From contig JAZKZE010000127.1 in assembly GCA_045612485.1 (NCBI GenBank), positions 1 through 55,914 of the forward strand: a DNA stretch of 55,914 bases, in the 5' to 3' direction. The notes beneath the pieces are model-generated. The model worked only from the letters and a program-made list of their open reading frames with translations. It was not told where the DNA came from and did no database searches. Positions 24,038 to 33,650 of the stretch are shown here, piece by piece. A program made the position numbers and the translations under genes. Source of the DNA: RGIG5327 sp045612485. Its GTDB lineage: Bacteria > Verrucomicrobiota > Lentisphaeria > Victivallales > UBA1829. Every line of letters begins with the position of its first letter. Position 1 is the first letter of the stretch.

Positions 24038-26869
24038 ATGAAAACAAAACTTTCTTTTATTTTCTTATTCATTCTCTTTTTTGCCATGTCCCTTGCAGGT
24101 AAAGAGATCATTTTTGCACAGAAAGGGAAAAGTATTCCGGTAATCGTCCTTCCGGGGAAAAGGATCACACAGCAGCAGAAAACAGCAAAAAAGGAATTGG
24201 AAGAATTTTTTGAAAAAGTCCTTTCCGTCAAAGTGAAAACGGCTGCTCCCTCCGGGACAGAAAAATCCTTTCAGATCATTCTTTCCGATCTTTCTCAAAA
24301 AGAAAACCTTATTCCCGCAGACATAAAAGCAAAACTGGAAAAATGTCCTTCCGGTGATGCTTTTTACTTCCGGTTGAAAGATAAATCCTTTATTATTGCA
24401 GGCAAAACGCCCCGCGCTCTTGTTTACGGAGCAAGTTACTTTATCGGGAAATATCTGGAAGTAACATTTCTCTATCCCGGCAGCCGGGGGGAAAGTTATG
24501 TAAAAAAAGACCGTATCATCATGCCGGAAAAAGTAGAGGAACTGCATAAGCCTTTCACTTTCTTCCGCATTGCAGCCTATACGGGACACGATAAAAAAGA
24601 TGTCCCATGGAAACCGGAGGATATGCTTAAATGGCAGTATAGAAATCTGCTTCTGCCCCTCCCCCGGGGTGGTAAACAAGCGAAAGAATATGCCTTTATC
24701 GCCCATAAGGAACTTCCCGGAAGCGGGCACATAACCCTTTGTGCCGCTGTTCCGTCCAGACTTTATGAGAGTCACCCGGAATATTTCCCTTTGATCGACG
24801 GCAAAAGAGTAAAATGCAGCTGTTTCAGTAAGATTACAAAAAAAGGACAGAAACTTCCCTGGGTGCAGAGATGTGTTTCCAATATTGAAGTAAAGAAACT
24901 TGTAACAGAGCATATTCTTTCCGTAGTGAAAAAAAATCCCTCCGGCACTTTCGGGATCTCCTGTGCCGATGTGATCAAAAGCTGGTGTCAGTGTGAAAAT
25001 TGTAAAAAATACGGTACGCTCAATGGGAAATTTGCTACTTCCCACCTTTTCCACAAGTTTTTCCGGGAAGTTACAGCGGAAGTTTTGAAAAAAGTACCGG
25101 AAGCAAAATTATGGATCTATATTTATTCCGATTACCGGGATATCCCCAATGATCCTTCTTTCAAATATGATGAAAGAGTTGCCGCTATTTACTACGCTCA
25201 CGGCAGATGTATCGCCCATCCTGTCAATGATAAGAAGTGCTCCATCAATCCCCCTTATTACAAAAAGTATCAGCAATGGAGCAAAGTCTTTTCCAGAGTG
25301 GGGCTTTGTGATTATTACGGAAACGCCAATACCCCCTACTGCCCCCACGAATATAATTTTGCCTCCGATATGCCTGTAAGGATCCGGCACAATGACTGGG
25401 GGGAAAGAGAACATATCACGGCAAAACGTTTTTTCCATAACAGTCTTTTCTATCTTGTGAAAGCAAAATTGTGGTGGGAAGGAAATATGGATGTGGAAAA
25501 ATATATTGAAGAAGTCTTCCACCGTTATTACGGAAAAAGTGCCGCCCCCATGCTGAAATTCCAGAAGATGAAAAAATCCCTTTGGGAAAATGCTCCCGGT
25601 CATGCCTGGTATCCCGGACCCGAACGGGGGGCATACTGCCTGCTCCTTCCGGAAAACCAGAAGAAAATGGAACGATATCTTGCGGAAGCAGAAAAACTTG
25701 CCGGAAACGATCCTCTTCTTCTTGCAAGGATCAGAATGGAAAAAGAAGCCTTCAAACTTTATTGGGTGAAGGCGGCAGAAAATGCAAGGAAATCCCATTC
25801 TGCCGAGCGGCTCATTCCTGCCCTTCCGGCAGATAAAAATATGAAGATCGACGGTGTGCTTGATGAACCCCAATGGAAAAAAGTGGGTGTTGTCAATAAC
25901 TTTATCAGTCCCTATACAGGTAATAAACTATCAGAAGAAACCTCTTTGCGGGTACTCTATGATAGAAAATATTTCTACATAAGCGTTGAGTGTATGAATG
26001 ATAAAGCCTGGACAAAACTTCTGGCAAAGGAAAAAAGAAATGATGTAAGCAGTATCTGTGATGATGACAGTGTGGAGATCTTCCTGGGGGAAAGTTCCAC
26101 CGGGGAATATTACCAGTTTATCATCAATACATTGGGGAAAATGTATGACGCAAAGATGCTGGACAGCTCTTTCAATACGGGAAGCAAAGTTGCCGTGAAA
26201 GTCTGTGATGACCGCTATATCGTGGAACTTGCCGTCCCCGTGGAAATGACCGGATTCAAGGAGATCAGAAACGGTCAGAGATGGAAGATCCATGTATGGA
26301 GAAACATCCGAAATCTTCAGGCACCCGCCACCGTTGACCGGGGCGGCATCGACGGGAAACGCCCCCACAGTCTCCCTTCATACCGTACACTAACCATAAG
26401 CGGAAAGGAAACTCTGAAAAACAGTGATTTCCGCCTTATGGACAAAAAAGGCGGTCTTGCTTCATGGAGAGTTACCACAAAGAAAAATTTTGCTTTATTG
26501 CAGAAAAAAAACGGCAGTGAAACAAAAAATATCGTTCAACTTAAAGGATGCAAGATCTATCAGAGGATGAATCTTTCCGATACCGGACATCATACGCTTA
26601 AAACCAATCCCCCCTGCCGTATTCAGGTGACCATTTCCGCCTCCGGTAAAGGTGTACTGGAACTGATCCCTTCCACCGGGATCCCCGGCGATCCCCGGAA
26701 ACCTTTCCACCGCAACTGGAAAAAGATGACAAGCGTTCTTACAGAAAAAGTCAGGGAACATGTATTTACCTTTGATCTGGAAAAAGGGGAGGAAGGCTAT
26801 ATCTTCGTGGGAGCAGGCAATGCGCAAATCCACTGGGTTTCCGCTGTAAAGATCCCGGCAGAAAAATAA
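24038..26869 (+). CDS. Secreted DUF4838 protein with CBM9-like C-terminal domain
   Basis: The 943-aa product begins at ATG 24038, chosen because GAGGT lies 8 bp upstream, and has a signal peptide (LSFIFLFILFFAMSLAG). An N-terminal glycohydrolase-type alpha/beta domain (about 20-165) precedes the DUF4838 core (about 165-590). Core signatures are HPEYFPLIDGKRV, SCADVIKSWCQCENC with a CxCxxC, and IYIYSDYRDIP. A CBM9/DOMON-like module (about 605-780) starts DGVLDEPQWKKVG and contains DDDSVEIFLG. A last beta-rich region ends the protein. DUF4838 proteins occur in polysaccharide-degrading bacteria and are thought to act on glycans. The catalytic reaction is not established. It is the third gene of the regulator-pseudopilin unit. 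Confidence 0.87.
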   Translation: MKTKLSFIFLFILFFAMSLAGKEIIFAQKGKSIPVIVLPGKRITQQQKTAKKELEEFFEKVLSVKVKTAAPSGTEKSFQIILSDLSQKENLIPADIKAKLEKCPSGDAFYFRLKDKSFIIAGKTPRALVYGASYFIGKYLEVTFLYPGSRGESYVKKDRIIMPEKVEELHKPFTFFRIAAYTGHDKKDVPWKPEDMLKWQYRNLLLPLPRGGKQAKEYAFIAHKELPGSGHITLCAAVPSRLYESHPEYFPLIDGKRVKCSCFSKITKKGQKLPWVQRCVSNIEVKKLVTEHILSVVKKNPSGTFGISCADVIKSWCQCENCKKYGTLNGKFATSHLFHKFFREVTAEVLKKVPEAKLWIYIYSDYRDIPNDPSFKYDERVAAIYYAHGRCIAHPVNDKKCSINPPYYKKYQQWSKVFSRVGLCDYYGNANTPYCPHEYNFASDMPVRIRHNDWGEREHITAKRFFHNSLFYLVKAKLWWEGNMDVEKYIEEVFHRYYGKSAAPMLKFQKMKKSLWENAPGHAWYPGPERGAYCLLLPENQKKMERYLAEAEKLAGNDPLLLARIRMEKEAFKLYWVKAAENARKSHSAERLIPALPADKNMKIDGVLDEPQWKKVGVVNNFISPYTGNKLSEETSLRVLYDRKYFYISVECMNDKAWTKLLAKEKRNDVSSICDDDSVEIFLGESSTGEYYQFIINTLGKMYDAKMLDSSFNTGSKVAVKVCDDRYIVELAVPVEMTGFKEIRNGQRWKIHVWRNIRNLQAPATVDRGGIDGKRPHSLPSYRTLTISGKETLKNSDFRLMDKKGGLASWRVTTKKNFALLQKKNGSETKNIVQLKGCKIYQRMNLSDTGHHTLKTNPPCRIQVTISASGKGVLELIPSTGIPGDPRKPFHRNWKKMTSVLTEKVREHVFTFDLEKGEEGYIFVGAGNAQIHWVSAVKIPAEK

Positions 26870-26907
26870 TACGGCAGGCGGAAAAACGCTCATTTAGCTC
26901 AGCCTAA

Positions 26908-26936
26908 TTGACAAAATCCCCATGAAATGCTATATT
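26908..26936 (+). promoter_or_regulatory. Predicted sigma70 promoter of copA
   Basis: TTGACA (26908-26913), 17 bp, TATATT (26931-26936), a near-perfect match. A possible in-frame ATG at 26922 falls inside it, so the ATG at 26976 with AAAAGGGGGG upstream is the start. Confidence 0.85.
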
Positions 26937-26975
26937 AAAGGCATACAGAAACAGGTATACAAAAGGGGGGAATAT

Positions 26976-29186
26976 ATGGAAAGAAAAAGTTTTACAGTCA
27001 CAGGAATGCGTTGTGCCGGATGTGCATCCAATCTGGAAAAAAGAGCAGGAAAACTTCCCGGTGTCATTTCCGCAAAGGTGGATCTTGCAGAAAATACTCT
27101 TCTTGTGGAATATAGTGGAGAAGATATTGCAGGAAAGGATCTTTCTGCCAATGTTCTGGAATGTATCTCTTCCCTGGGATTTTCCGGCAGCGAAATAAAA
27201 ACAGAACATGAAGAAATGCAAACTCTTCAGAAGGAAAACAGTTCTTCCTCCTGTTCTCTTCTGCAATTCATCATCTCCTGCCTGTTCTCTCTGTTTCTCT
27301 TTTACAGTGCCATGTACAAAAGTTTTTCCCTGCCCTATTTTGAAGTATCCGCTGCGGCAAATGCTTTTATACAGTGTATTCTGCTTCTGCCTGTTCTTTA
27401 CTGCGGAAGAGCCTTTTATATTTTCGGATTCCGTACCTTACTGCGTTTTGTACCCAATATGGATTCATTGATCGCCCTGTGTACCTCCTCCGCCGTAATA
27501 TACAGTTTTTATCTTCTGTTTACCGGAAGTCCCGGAAAACTTTACTTTGACTCTGCCGCCATGATCCTTACTTTTATCATGCTGGGAAAATTTCTGGAGG
27601 AACGCTGCAAGGGCAAAGCCTCCAAAGCAGTACGGGAATTGATGAAACTCACCCCGGAAACAGCTCATATCGTGAAAAAAGACGGAAAAGAATATGTGGT
27701 AAAAGTTACGGAACTTGTAAAAGGGGATATTGTAAAAGTGCGTCCCGGAGAAAGAGTTCCTGCTGACGGAAAAATCCTTTCCGGAAGTACGCTTGTAGAT
27801 GAATCCATGCTTACAGGAGAAAGCATCCCTGTGGAAAAAGGGGAAAATTCCTCTGTCACAGGAGGGACAGTAAATAAAACGGGCGTCTTTCTTCTTACTG
27901 TGGAAAAAACCGGAAAAGATACCGTTGTTGCCGGGATCATCCGCATGATGCAGAATGCAAGAAACAGTCGTCCCCCCATCGCCAGACCTGCCGACATCGT
28001 TTCCGGATATTTTGTCTGGGGCGTCATCCTTATTGCCTGTATCACATTTTCCGTCTGGTATTTTGCAGTCGGAACCCCTTTTGCCAGAGCATTGGAATTT
28101 ACCCTTGCCGTCCTTGTGATCGCCTGTCCCTGTGCATTGGGACTTGCCACCCCCATAGCCCTTATAACCGCTGTGGGAAGAGGGGCAAAAATGGGAATAC
28201 TTTTCAAAAGCGGGGAAGTTTTTGAAAAGGCTGCCGGGATCAATTACGCTGTTTTTGATAAAACAGGAACACTGACACAGGGGGTTCCTTCCTTTTCCGC
28301 CATGGAAATACGGAAAGATTCCGGATATACGGAAAATGAGCTTCTCTCCTTTGCCGCCTCTGCGGAAAAAAATTCCGAACACAGTATCGGAAAAGCCATT
28401 GTACATGAAGCGGATACAAGAGAACTGCCGTTGTACGGAACGGAACAATTTAAAGCCCTTCCCGGTTACGGACTCAAATGTACCGTTCAGGGCCATTCCC
28501 TCCTTATGGGAAATGCCGCATTGATGAAGGAAAACAATATTGATATAAACGGTTTTGATCCCGTATGCAGCAATACACTTGTTTATGTTGCCCTGAACAA
28601 CAGATGTTCTGCCCTTATCCATATTACTGATCCGGTAAAGGAAAATGCTTCTGAAGCCATAGAAACTCTTGAAAAAATGAAAATAAAGACCTGTATGCTT
28701 ACAGGGGATCATTATGCAAGTGCAAAGGAGACGGCGGAAAAACTTTCCATTACCGATTTTCATGCGGATCTTCTGCCGGAAGATAAACTTTCCGTCCTTC
28801 AGAAGATGCAGGCGGAAGGCTGGAAAGTAGTCATGACCGGTGACGGAATCAATGATGCACCATCCCTCGCCCTGGCAGATGTGGGGATCGCCATCTCTTC
28901 CGGAACGGATGTTGCCATTGAAAGTGCTGATATCGTGCTGATGAGAAATGATCTGCGGGGTGTTCCGGCGGCACTGGCATTAAGCAATGCAACCATGCGG
29001 ATCATTAAAGAAAATCTTTTCTGGGCATTTATTTACAATATTGTCTGTATTCCTCTTGCCGCCGGAGTTTTCTATCCGCTTTTCGGCTGGTCACTCAACC
29101 CGGCATTTGCTTCTCTTGCCATGGCATTCAGTTCCGTTTCTGTGGTAAGCAATGCTCTGAGGCTGAGAAAATTCCAGGCAAAATAA
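26976..29186 (+). CDS. copA: Copper-translocating P1B-type ATPase
   Basis: The 736-aa inner-membrane pump has one N-terminal heavy-metal-associated domain with GMRCAGCASN (CxxC at about residues 11-14), eight predicted membrane helices, and the P1B core: LTGES near residue 277, the ion-binding CPC of ACPCALGLATP near 384, the phosphorylated Asp of DKTGTLTQG near 428, and TGDGINDAPSLA near 621. The CPC motif and HMA domain fit Cu(I)/Ag(I) export. It uses ATP to expel copper from the cytosol. It stands alone under a strong promoter. No CueR-like regulator or CopZ gene is adjacent, and I see no operator I can name. Confidence 0.93.
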   Translation: MERKSFTVTGMRCAGCASNLEKRAGKLPGVISAKVDLAENTLLVEYSGEDIAGKDLSANVLECISSLGFSGSEIKTEHEEMQTLQKENSSSSCSLLQFIISCLFSLFLFYSAMYKSFSLPYFEVSAAANAFIQCILLLPVLYCGRAFYIFGFRTLLRFVPNMDSLIALCTSSAVIYSFYLLFTGSPGKLYFDSAAMILTFIMLGKFLEERCKGKASKAVRELMKLTPETAHIVKKDGKEYVVKVTELVKGDIVKVRPGERVPADGKILSGSTLVDESMLTGESIPVEKGENSSVTGGTVNKTGVFLLTVEKTGKDTVVAGIIRMMQNARNSRPPIARPADIVSGYFVWGVILIACITFSVWYFAVGTPFARALEFTLAVLVIACPCALGLATPIALITAVGRGAKMGILFKSGEVFEKAAGINYAVFDKTGTLTQGVPSFSAMEIRKDSGYTENELLSFAASAEKNSEHSIGKAIVHEADTRELPLYGTEQFKALPGYGLKCTVQGHSLLMGNAALMKENNIDINGFDPVCSNTLVYVALNNRCSALIHITDPVKENASEAIETLEKMKIKTCMLTGDHYASAKETAEKLSITDFHADLLPEDKLSVLQKMQAEGWKVVMTGDGINDAPSLALADVGIAISSGTDVAIESADIVLMRNDLRGVPAALALSNATMRIIKENLFWAFIYNIVCIPLAAGVFYPLFGWSLNPAFASLAMAFSSVSVVSNALRLRKFQAK

Positions 29187-29195
29187 AAGGGGTAT

Positions 29196-29242
29196 GAAAA
29201 AGGCTGCCGGACTCTTTGCAAATCACATAGTCAGACAGCCTT
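29196..29242 (-). terminator. Rho-independent terminator of the metallophosphoesterase transcript
   Basis: Read on the minus strand, GGCTGTCTGACT pairs with AGTCCGGCAGCC (two mismatches) and is followed by a run of T. It lies 22 bp past the metallophosphoesterase stop. It may also stop copA transcripts, though there is no T-run on the plus strand. Confidence 0.65.
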
Positions 29243-29263
29243 CCGGATAAAGAAAGAAATTCT

Positions 29264-30547
29264 TTACTCTACAGGATAGAGCATTTTTCCTTCTTTGTAC
29301 TTATACCCGGGCATAAGGTAATTTACAGAAAGCGGACGGCTCTCTTTACCGAAGTCCTCTGCGGCAGTCACGTCAAAAAGATATTCCGTTTCCGGCAGAA
29401 GCACTTCTCCGGGAAGTTTCATAACCATCTGCGTACCCTGATTTTCTCTGATACGGTAGAAGGGGGCAATATACTTATATTCTCCTTTATCCGTGAAAAT
29501 TCCGCTTTCAGGATCTTTTTCACGGATCCGCAGAATATAGCTGTGTACATGATCCGGGTGGGAGGCATGATCAAAAACCAGATACAGGAAACCGAAATCC
29601 GGCCGTATCCACAGTTTGGTTTCTTCCGCAAAAACAGGAGCAACTGCCTTTTCCTTACGATTTTCAAAAGTATAGGGGGCATTGTTTTTCTCAAAAGGAA
29701 GGGGAATATTCCAGACATTTTCCTTTTTGATCTCCCTGCCGTCCTCCGCATGGTATCTGTGTACAAGAATATGACTGGAAGACAGTTCCATCACCATAAA
29801 CTGCAATCCTTCCCTTGCATAAGGCAGAATACCGTTACAACTGTTGTAATATCCCTCATCGGAAGAACATACATAACTCAAGGTGGAAGTTGTGATTGCT
29901 GTAAATTCCCCCTGCCAGATGGCACGCTCATTTTCCAATGGATCATGGGTATGACCGGAGAAAGAAACGACCTGCGGGTATTGATCAAGAAGTTCCCTCA
30001 ATTCCCGGCTTCCGGAACTGCGATAACTTCCCACCATTGTTTCCGCAGGCGGGAAATGGGTAAGCAGGAAGATGGGCTTTTTATCATCCCTTGCAACAGC
30101 CTTATCCAATTCCGCTTCCAGTTTTTCCAGAAGATCTTTACTGTAGGAAGGAGCCTTTTCATCCACAAGGGAGAGAAAGTCATAACCGTTAAAAACGATA
30201 TGCAGGGGATTATCCCCCTTCTGGGAAACGATGCGGCTTATTGCCTCATGGTGCTTCATGGAACTTGCCCTGTCTCTGGTGGTCCAGAATTCATGATTTC
30301 CCGTACAGAAGATTTCCGGGATCTCTCTTCCCGGAAAATATCTCTCCTTCATGGCAATATACTTGTGAAAAACTTCCAGCTCCGTATTGTTGGCAAGATC
30401 CCCCACATGGAACAGAAAGTCGATATCCATGCCGGAGAGCATGGCAAAGGCTTTGGACAGATTGCGTTCCCCCCAGTCCTGAGAGTATGTATTCATCTGC
30501 ACATCGCTGATGATCCCTATACGCATAACACGTTTTTCTGCGTTCAT
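29264..30547 (-). CDS. Calcineurin-like metallophosphoesterase
   Basis: The 427-aa protein shows the dinuclear-metal phosphoesterase signatures in order: GIISDVQMN (Asp, first metal ligand), HVGDLANNTE (GD), CTGNHEFW (GNHE), LTHFPP (the His of motif IV) and SGHTHDP (GHTH). A C-terminal beta-rich domain from about residue 290 may bind substrate. No signal peptide is visible, so it is probably cytosolic. I prefer ATG 30547 to the ATG two codons upstream because GCGGAG is then spaced 5 bp away. The gene starts 18 bp after a Gfo/Idh gene and is cotranscribed with it. The substrate is unknown. Confidence 0.85.
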   Translation of the reverse strand: MNAEKRVMRIGIISDVQMNTYSQDWGERNLSKAFAMLSGMDIDFLFHVGDLANNTELEVFHKYIAMKERYFPGREIPEIFCTGNHEFWTTRDRASSMKHHEAISRIVSQKGDNPLHIVFNGYDFLSLVDEKAPSYSKDLLEKLEAELDKAVARDDKKPIFLLTHFPPAETMVGSYRSSGSRELRELLDQYPQVVSFSGHTHDPLENERAIWQGEFTAITTSTLSYVCSSDEGYYNSCNGILPYAREGLQFMVMELSSSHILVHRYHAEDGREIKKENVWNIPLPFEKNNAPYTFENRKEKAVAPVFAEETKLWIRPDFGFLYLVFDHASHPDHVHSYILRIREKDPESGIFTDKGEYKYIAPFYRIRENQGTQMVMKLPGEVLLPETEYLFDVTAAEDFGKESRPLSVNYLMPGYKYKEGKMLYPVE

Positions 30548-30565
30548 TGGCATCTCCGCTGTCTT

Positions 30566-31831
30566 TTACCGAACCTCTTTGACTTCCCCGGTAAGGCGGG
30601 ATTCTTCCGCAAGGAAGCACATAAGATGGGATTCCAGAGTTTCATCTGCTCCGGAAATGATGCTGCTGCGGTCGCCGGTAGCCACTGCTTTAAGGAAGGC
30701 TGCCATTACACCGCCATCTCCGCCGCCGTGACCGGAAGTGATACTGCCGTCATTGACCACATTGGTATCCACAGTACGTTTTTCCCCGGTAAGGAAGTTG
30801 GTGATATGGATAAGAGTACTGTCGGTAAGAATAGAACCTTTTGTACCGAAGATGCGTGTCTGACGACCGCTTTCGTTACAGAAAGCAGTCATCACCATCT
30901 GGGCGGTGGTACCGTCTTCAAAGGTCATATTGACAACCTGGTTATCCACTACATCGTTATCACATTTGTAAATACATCTTCCGTAGGGACCTTCTTTCAG
31001 GGCTTTCACCACGCCTGCGGGAGTCACATCGTTGGTGATCACATTTGTGGGCCAGCCGCACTGTCCTTTTGCCACTCTGTCTCTCAAATAGATCTTCAAA
31101 GCGGAATAGGGACACAGATTTTCGATCTCCGCAGGACAATCGGTACAGCGGTCGGCTGCTCCGGCAGGCTGTTTTTCAGCCCGGAACTCATAAAGAGAAC
31201 CGAAAGAATGGATCTTGCTGCATTTTTTTGCCATGACATGACTCAACCAGTCCACATCGTGACAGGATTTGGCAAGGAGCATGAAACAGGTTTCTTTGGA
31301 ATTTCTCCAGTTTCCACGCACGAAAGAGTGACACTGGTGCCAATGGCCCACAGGTTCAAGATGCTGGATGGATACGATATCGCCGATAACCCCGTCTTCC
31401 AGAAGTTTTTTAAGCTGTCTGGTATACTGGGTATAACGCATCACATGGCAGACGGCAAAAATCACACCTTTTTCTTTGACCTTTGCCACGATCCTGCGGC
31501 AGGCATCCAGAGTGGGAGCAATGGGTTTTTCCAGAAGGATGTGGTAACCTTTATCGGCAAAAGCGATAGCAGGAGCTTCATGCAGATCGTCCAGAGTACA
31601 GATAAGGACGGCATCGGCAAATTTGGGAAGGGCAGCAATTTCCTCCCAGCTTCTGTAACGTCTTTCTTCAGGGATATTGTGGTCATCAGCCACCTGATCG
31701 CGGTGGAAATCCCGGGGTTCGGCAACAGCAACGATCCTGGCCTGTTCAGGGAAATTTTTTACATACTGGGCATAAGAGGTTCCTCTTCCGCCGCAGCCGA
31801 TAATAATGATTTCAGGTACTTTTTTGTCCAT
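30566..31831 (-). CDS. Gfo/Idh/MocA family oxidoreductase
   Basis: The 421-aa protein is a second member of the sugar/inositol dehydrogenase family. The Rossmann motif IIIGCGGRGTSYAQYV is at residues 8-23. EKPIAPT near residue 95 carries the conserved Lys. A Cys-rich stretch (CTDCPAEIENLCPYSALK, near residue 235) lies in the C-terminal domain. The order Cys-x2-Cys-x7-Cys could bind a metal or simply be structural, and is seen in several uncharacterised members. AAGGAG precedes the ATG, and a minus-strand promoter lies about 40 bp upstream. The metallophosphoesterase gene follows. A very long plus-strand frame through both genes is rejected as a shadow. Confidence 0.9.
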   Translation of the reverse strand: MDKKVPEIIIIGCGGRGTSYAQYVKNFPEQARIVAVAEPRDFHRDQVADDHNIPEERRYRSWEEIAALPKFADAVLICTLDDLHEAPAIAFADKGYHILLEKPIAPTLDACRRIVAKVKEKGVIFAVCHVMRYTQYTRQLKKLLEDGVIGDIVSIQHLEPVGHWHQCHSFVRGNWRNSKETCFMLLAKSCHDVDWLSHVMAKKCSKIHSFGSLYEFRAEKQPAGAADRCTDCPAEIENLCPYSALKIYLRDRVAKGQCGWPTNVITNDVTPAGVVKALKEGPYGRCIYKCDNDVVDNQVVNMTFEDGTTAQMVMTAFCNESGRQTRIFGTKGSILTDSTLIHITNFLTGEKRTVDTNVVNDGSITSGHGGGDGGVMAAFLKAVATGDRSSIISGADETLESHLMCFLAEESRLTGEVKEVR

Positions 31832-31867
31832 TTTTTCTCCTTTTTCTACAAAATGAATGATTCAGTT

Positions 31868-31895
31868 ACTTTAGCACAGAGAGAAAAAATATCAA
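31868..31895 (-). promoter_or_regulatory. Predicted sigma70 promoter of the Gfo/Idh-metallophosphoesterase operon
   Basis: On the minus strand TTGATA (31895-31890), 16 bp, TAAAGT (31873-31868), 37 bp before the ATG. Confidence 0.6.
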
Positions 31896-31977
31896 CCTTC
31901 CGGCATGATTTTTCAGAGAAAAAAGACATCCGGCGGAAAAAAAGAGGCTGCTGAAGCGAAAAACAGGAAAAAAATCC

Positions 31978-32006
31978 TTGAAATATACTCATTATTATGG
32001 TAAATT
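31978..32006 (+). promoter_or_regulatory. Predicted sigma70 promoter of the iorAB-paaK-ACT cluster
   Basis: TTGAAA (31978-31983), 17 bp, TAAATT (32001-32006). The iorA ATG is at 32048, with AAAGGAG upstream. Confidence 0.7.
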
Positions 32007-32047
32007 AGTTGCAGATTGTTTAAATTTACAAAATAAAAGGAGAAAAT

Positions 32048-33631
32048 ATGTCCGAAACACGATTGATCTTGAGTGGCGATGAAGCCATTGCCGCAGGTGC
32101 TTTCGCCGCAGGCGTGAAACTTGGTGCCGGTTATCCCGGTACCCCTTCCACTGAAATTCTTGAACATTTTTCCAAACTGGGCGGTAAAGCACAGTGGGCG
32201 CCCAATGAGAAAGTGGCTCTGGAAGTTGCTTCCGGTGTTTCTTTCGGCGGAGGCAGAACGATCGTGACTATGAAACATGTGGGTCTGAACGTTGCAGCCG
32301 ACCCCCTGTTCACTCTTGCCTATACGGGAGCCAAAGGCGGACTTGTGATCGTTTCCGCGGATGATCCGGGTATGGCATCCAGTCAGAACGAACAGGATAA
32401 CAGACTTTATGCCGCCTCCGCCCACCTTCCCATGCTGGAACCTGCCGACAGTCAGGAAGCATACGATCTTACCATCAAGGCTTTTGAGATCTCCGAACAG
32501 TTCTCCATTCCCGTCCTTCTGCGTGTGACAACCAGAGTATGTCACTCCCAGGGGATCGTAGATTGTCACAAGACTCCGGAAGCTCCGAAAGTATGCCATT
32601 ATGAAAAAGATGTGAAAAATCACTGCATGGTTCCGGCATTTGCCAAACCCGCCCATGTAAAACTGGAACAGAAGATGAAAGATCTTGCTGCATGGAACGC
32701 CTCCTCCGGTCTGATCCAGACCTTCGGGGATGAAAAGGCGGAACTGGGCATTATTACCTCCGGAGCTGCCTTCCAGCACTCCATGGAAGCCGCCCCTGAG
32801 GCAAAGATCCTGAAACTTGCCATGACCTGGCCCCTCCCCTATGAAAAGATCGCTGAATTTGCAAAAACCTGCAAAAGAGTTGTGGCTGTGGAAGAAGGGG
32901 AAAAATTCCTTGCGGAAAAACTGCGTGCCAACGGCATTGCCGTGGAAGCGAAAAAAGATATTTTCCTTTTCGGCGAACTGAATGTTTCCAAAGTAAAGAA
33001 ACTTATTGCCGGAGATGATACTCCTGAAGAACCCGCAAAACCCGGCAGACCCCCTGCCCTCTGCCCCGGCTGTCCCCACAGAGCAACCTTTACCGTTCTG
33101 AGGGATATGGGCTGCATTGTAGCCGGTGACATCGGCTGTTACTCTCTGGGGCTGATGCCTCCCTTCTCCGCCCTTGATACCATTGTCTGCATGGGAGCAA
33201 GTATCGGAACCGGACTTGGCTTGCGTCACACTCTTCCGGAAGAAGAGGCAAGAAAAGTTGTAAGTGTCATCGGCGACAGCACCTTCTTCCACAGTGGTCT
33301 TACCGGACTTGTGGAAATGGCATACAACCGTCCCGCTACCGGACACGTTGTCATCATCCTTGACAACTCCACTACAGCTATGACAGGCTTGCAGGAAAAT
33401 CCTGCCACAGGCCGCCATCTGGATATGAGTACAGCACCCAAAGTGGATCTGGAAAGTATCTGCAAAGGTGCAGGAATGGAATTTGTGGAAGTTGTCAATA
33501 CCACCACTGAACCGGAAAAATTCACAGAAATGTTGAAAACCCACCTTGCAGAAAACCGTATCGGTGTCATCATTGCCCGCCGTCCCTGTATCCTCCAGGT
33601 GAAAAAACTTGCAAAAGCGGCAAAAGCATAA
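32048..33631 (+). CDS. iorA: Indolepyruvate:ferredoxin oxidoreductase alpha subunit, without ferredoxin domain
   Basis: The 527-aa protein is the thiamine-diphosphate-binding subunit that, with IorB, oxidatively decarboxylates arylpyruvates to aryl-acetyl-CoA and reduces ferredoxin. The N-terminal pyrimidine-binding domain contains GAGYPGTPSTEILEHF. The central part resembles transketolase. The C-terminal TPP domain has ALCPGCPHRATF near residue 339 and a TPP-binding GDSTFFHSG. IorA usually runs to about 600-640 residues, ending in a two-cluster ferredoxin domain. This one stops right after IIARRPCILQVKK, and no CxxCxxC motif is present. The gene is intact, followed 19 bp later by iorB. Confidence 0.93.
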   Translation: MSETRLILSGDEAIAAGAFAAGVKLGAGYPGTPSTEILEHFSKLGGKAQWAPNEKVALEVASGVSFGGGRTIVTMKHVGLNVAADPLFTLAYTGAKGGLVIVSADDPGMASSQNEQDNRLYAASAHLPMLEPADSQEAYDLTIKAFEISEQFSIPVLLRVTTRVCHSQGIVDCHKTPEAPKVCHYEKDVKNHCMVPAFAKPAHVKLEQKMKDLAAWNASSGLIQTFGDEKAELGIITSGAAFQHSMEAAPEAKILKLAMTWPLPYEKIAEFAKTCKRVVAVEEGEKFLAEKLRANGIAVEAKKDIFLFGELNVSKVKKLIAGDDTPEEPAKPGRPPALCPGCPHRATFTVLRDMGCIVAGDIGCYSLGLMPPFSALDTIVCMGASIGTGLGLRHTLPEEEARKVVSVIGDSTFFHSGLTGLVEMAYNRPATGHVVIILDNSTTAMTGLQENPATGRHLDMSTAPKVDLESICKGAGMEFVEVVNTTTEPEKFTEMLKTHLAENRIGVIIARRPCILQVKKLAKAAKA

Positions 33632-33650
33632 GGAAGAAAGGAAAATAATT

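Noticed and set aside
26922..26975. N-terminal extension of CopA starting at ATG 26922
   Set aside because: The ATG lies between the -35 and -10 boxes of a near-perfect promoter. ATG 26976 has a strong ribosome binding site.
29543..31954. 803-codon open frame on the plus strand across the metallophosphoesterase and Gfo/Idh genes
   Set aside because: It is antisense to two well-supported genes, spans their boundary, and has a composition typical of shadow frames.
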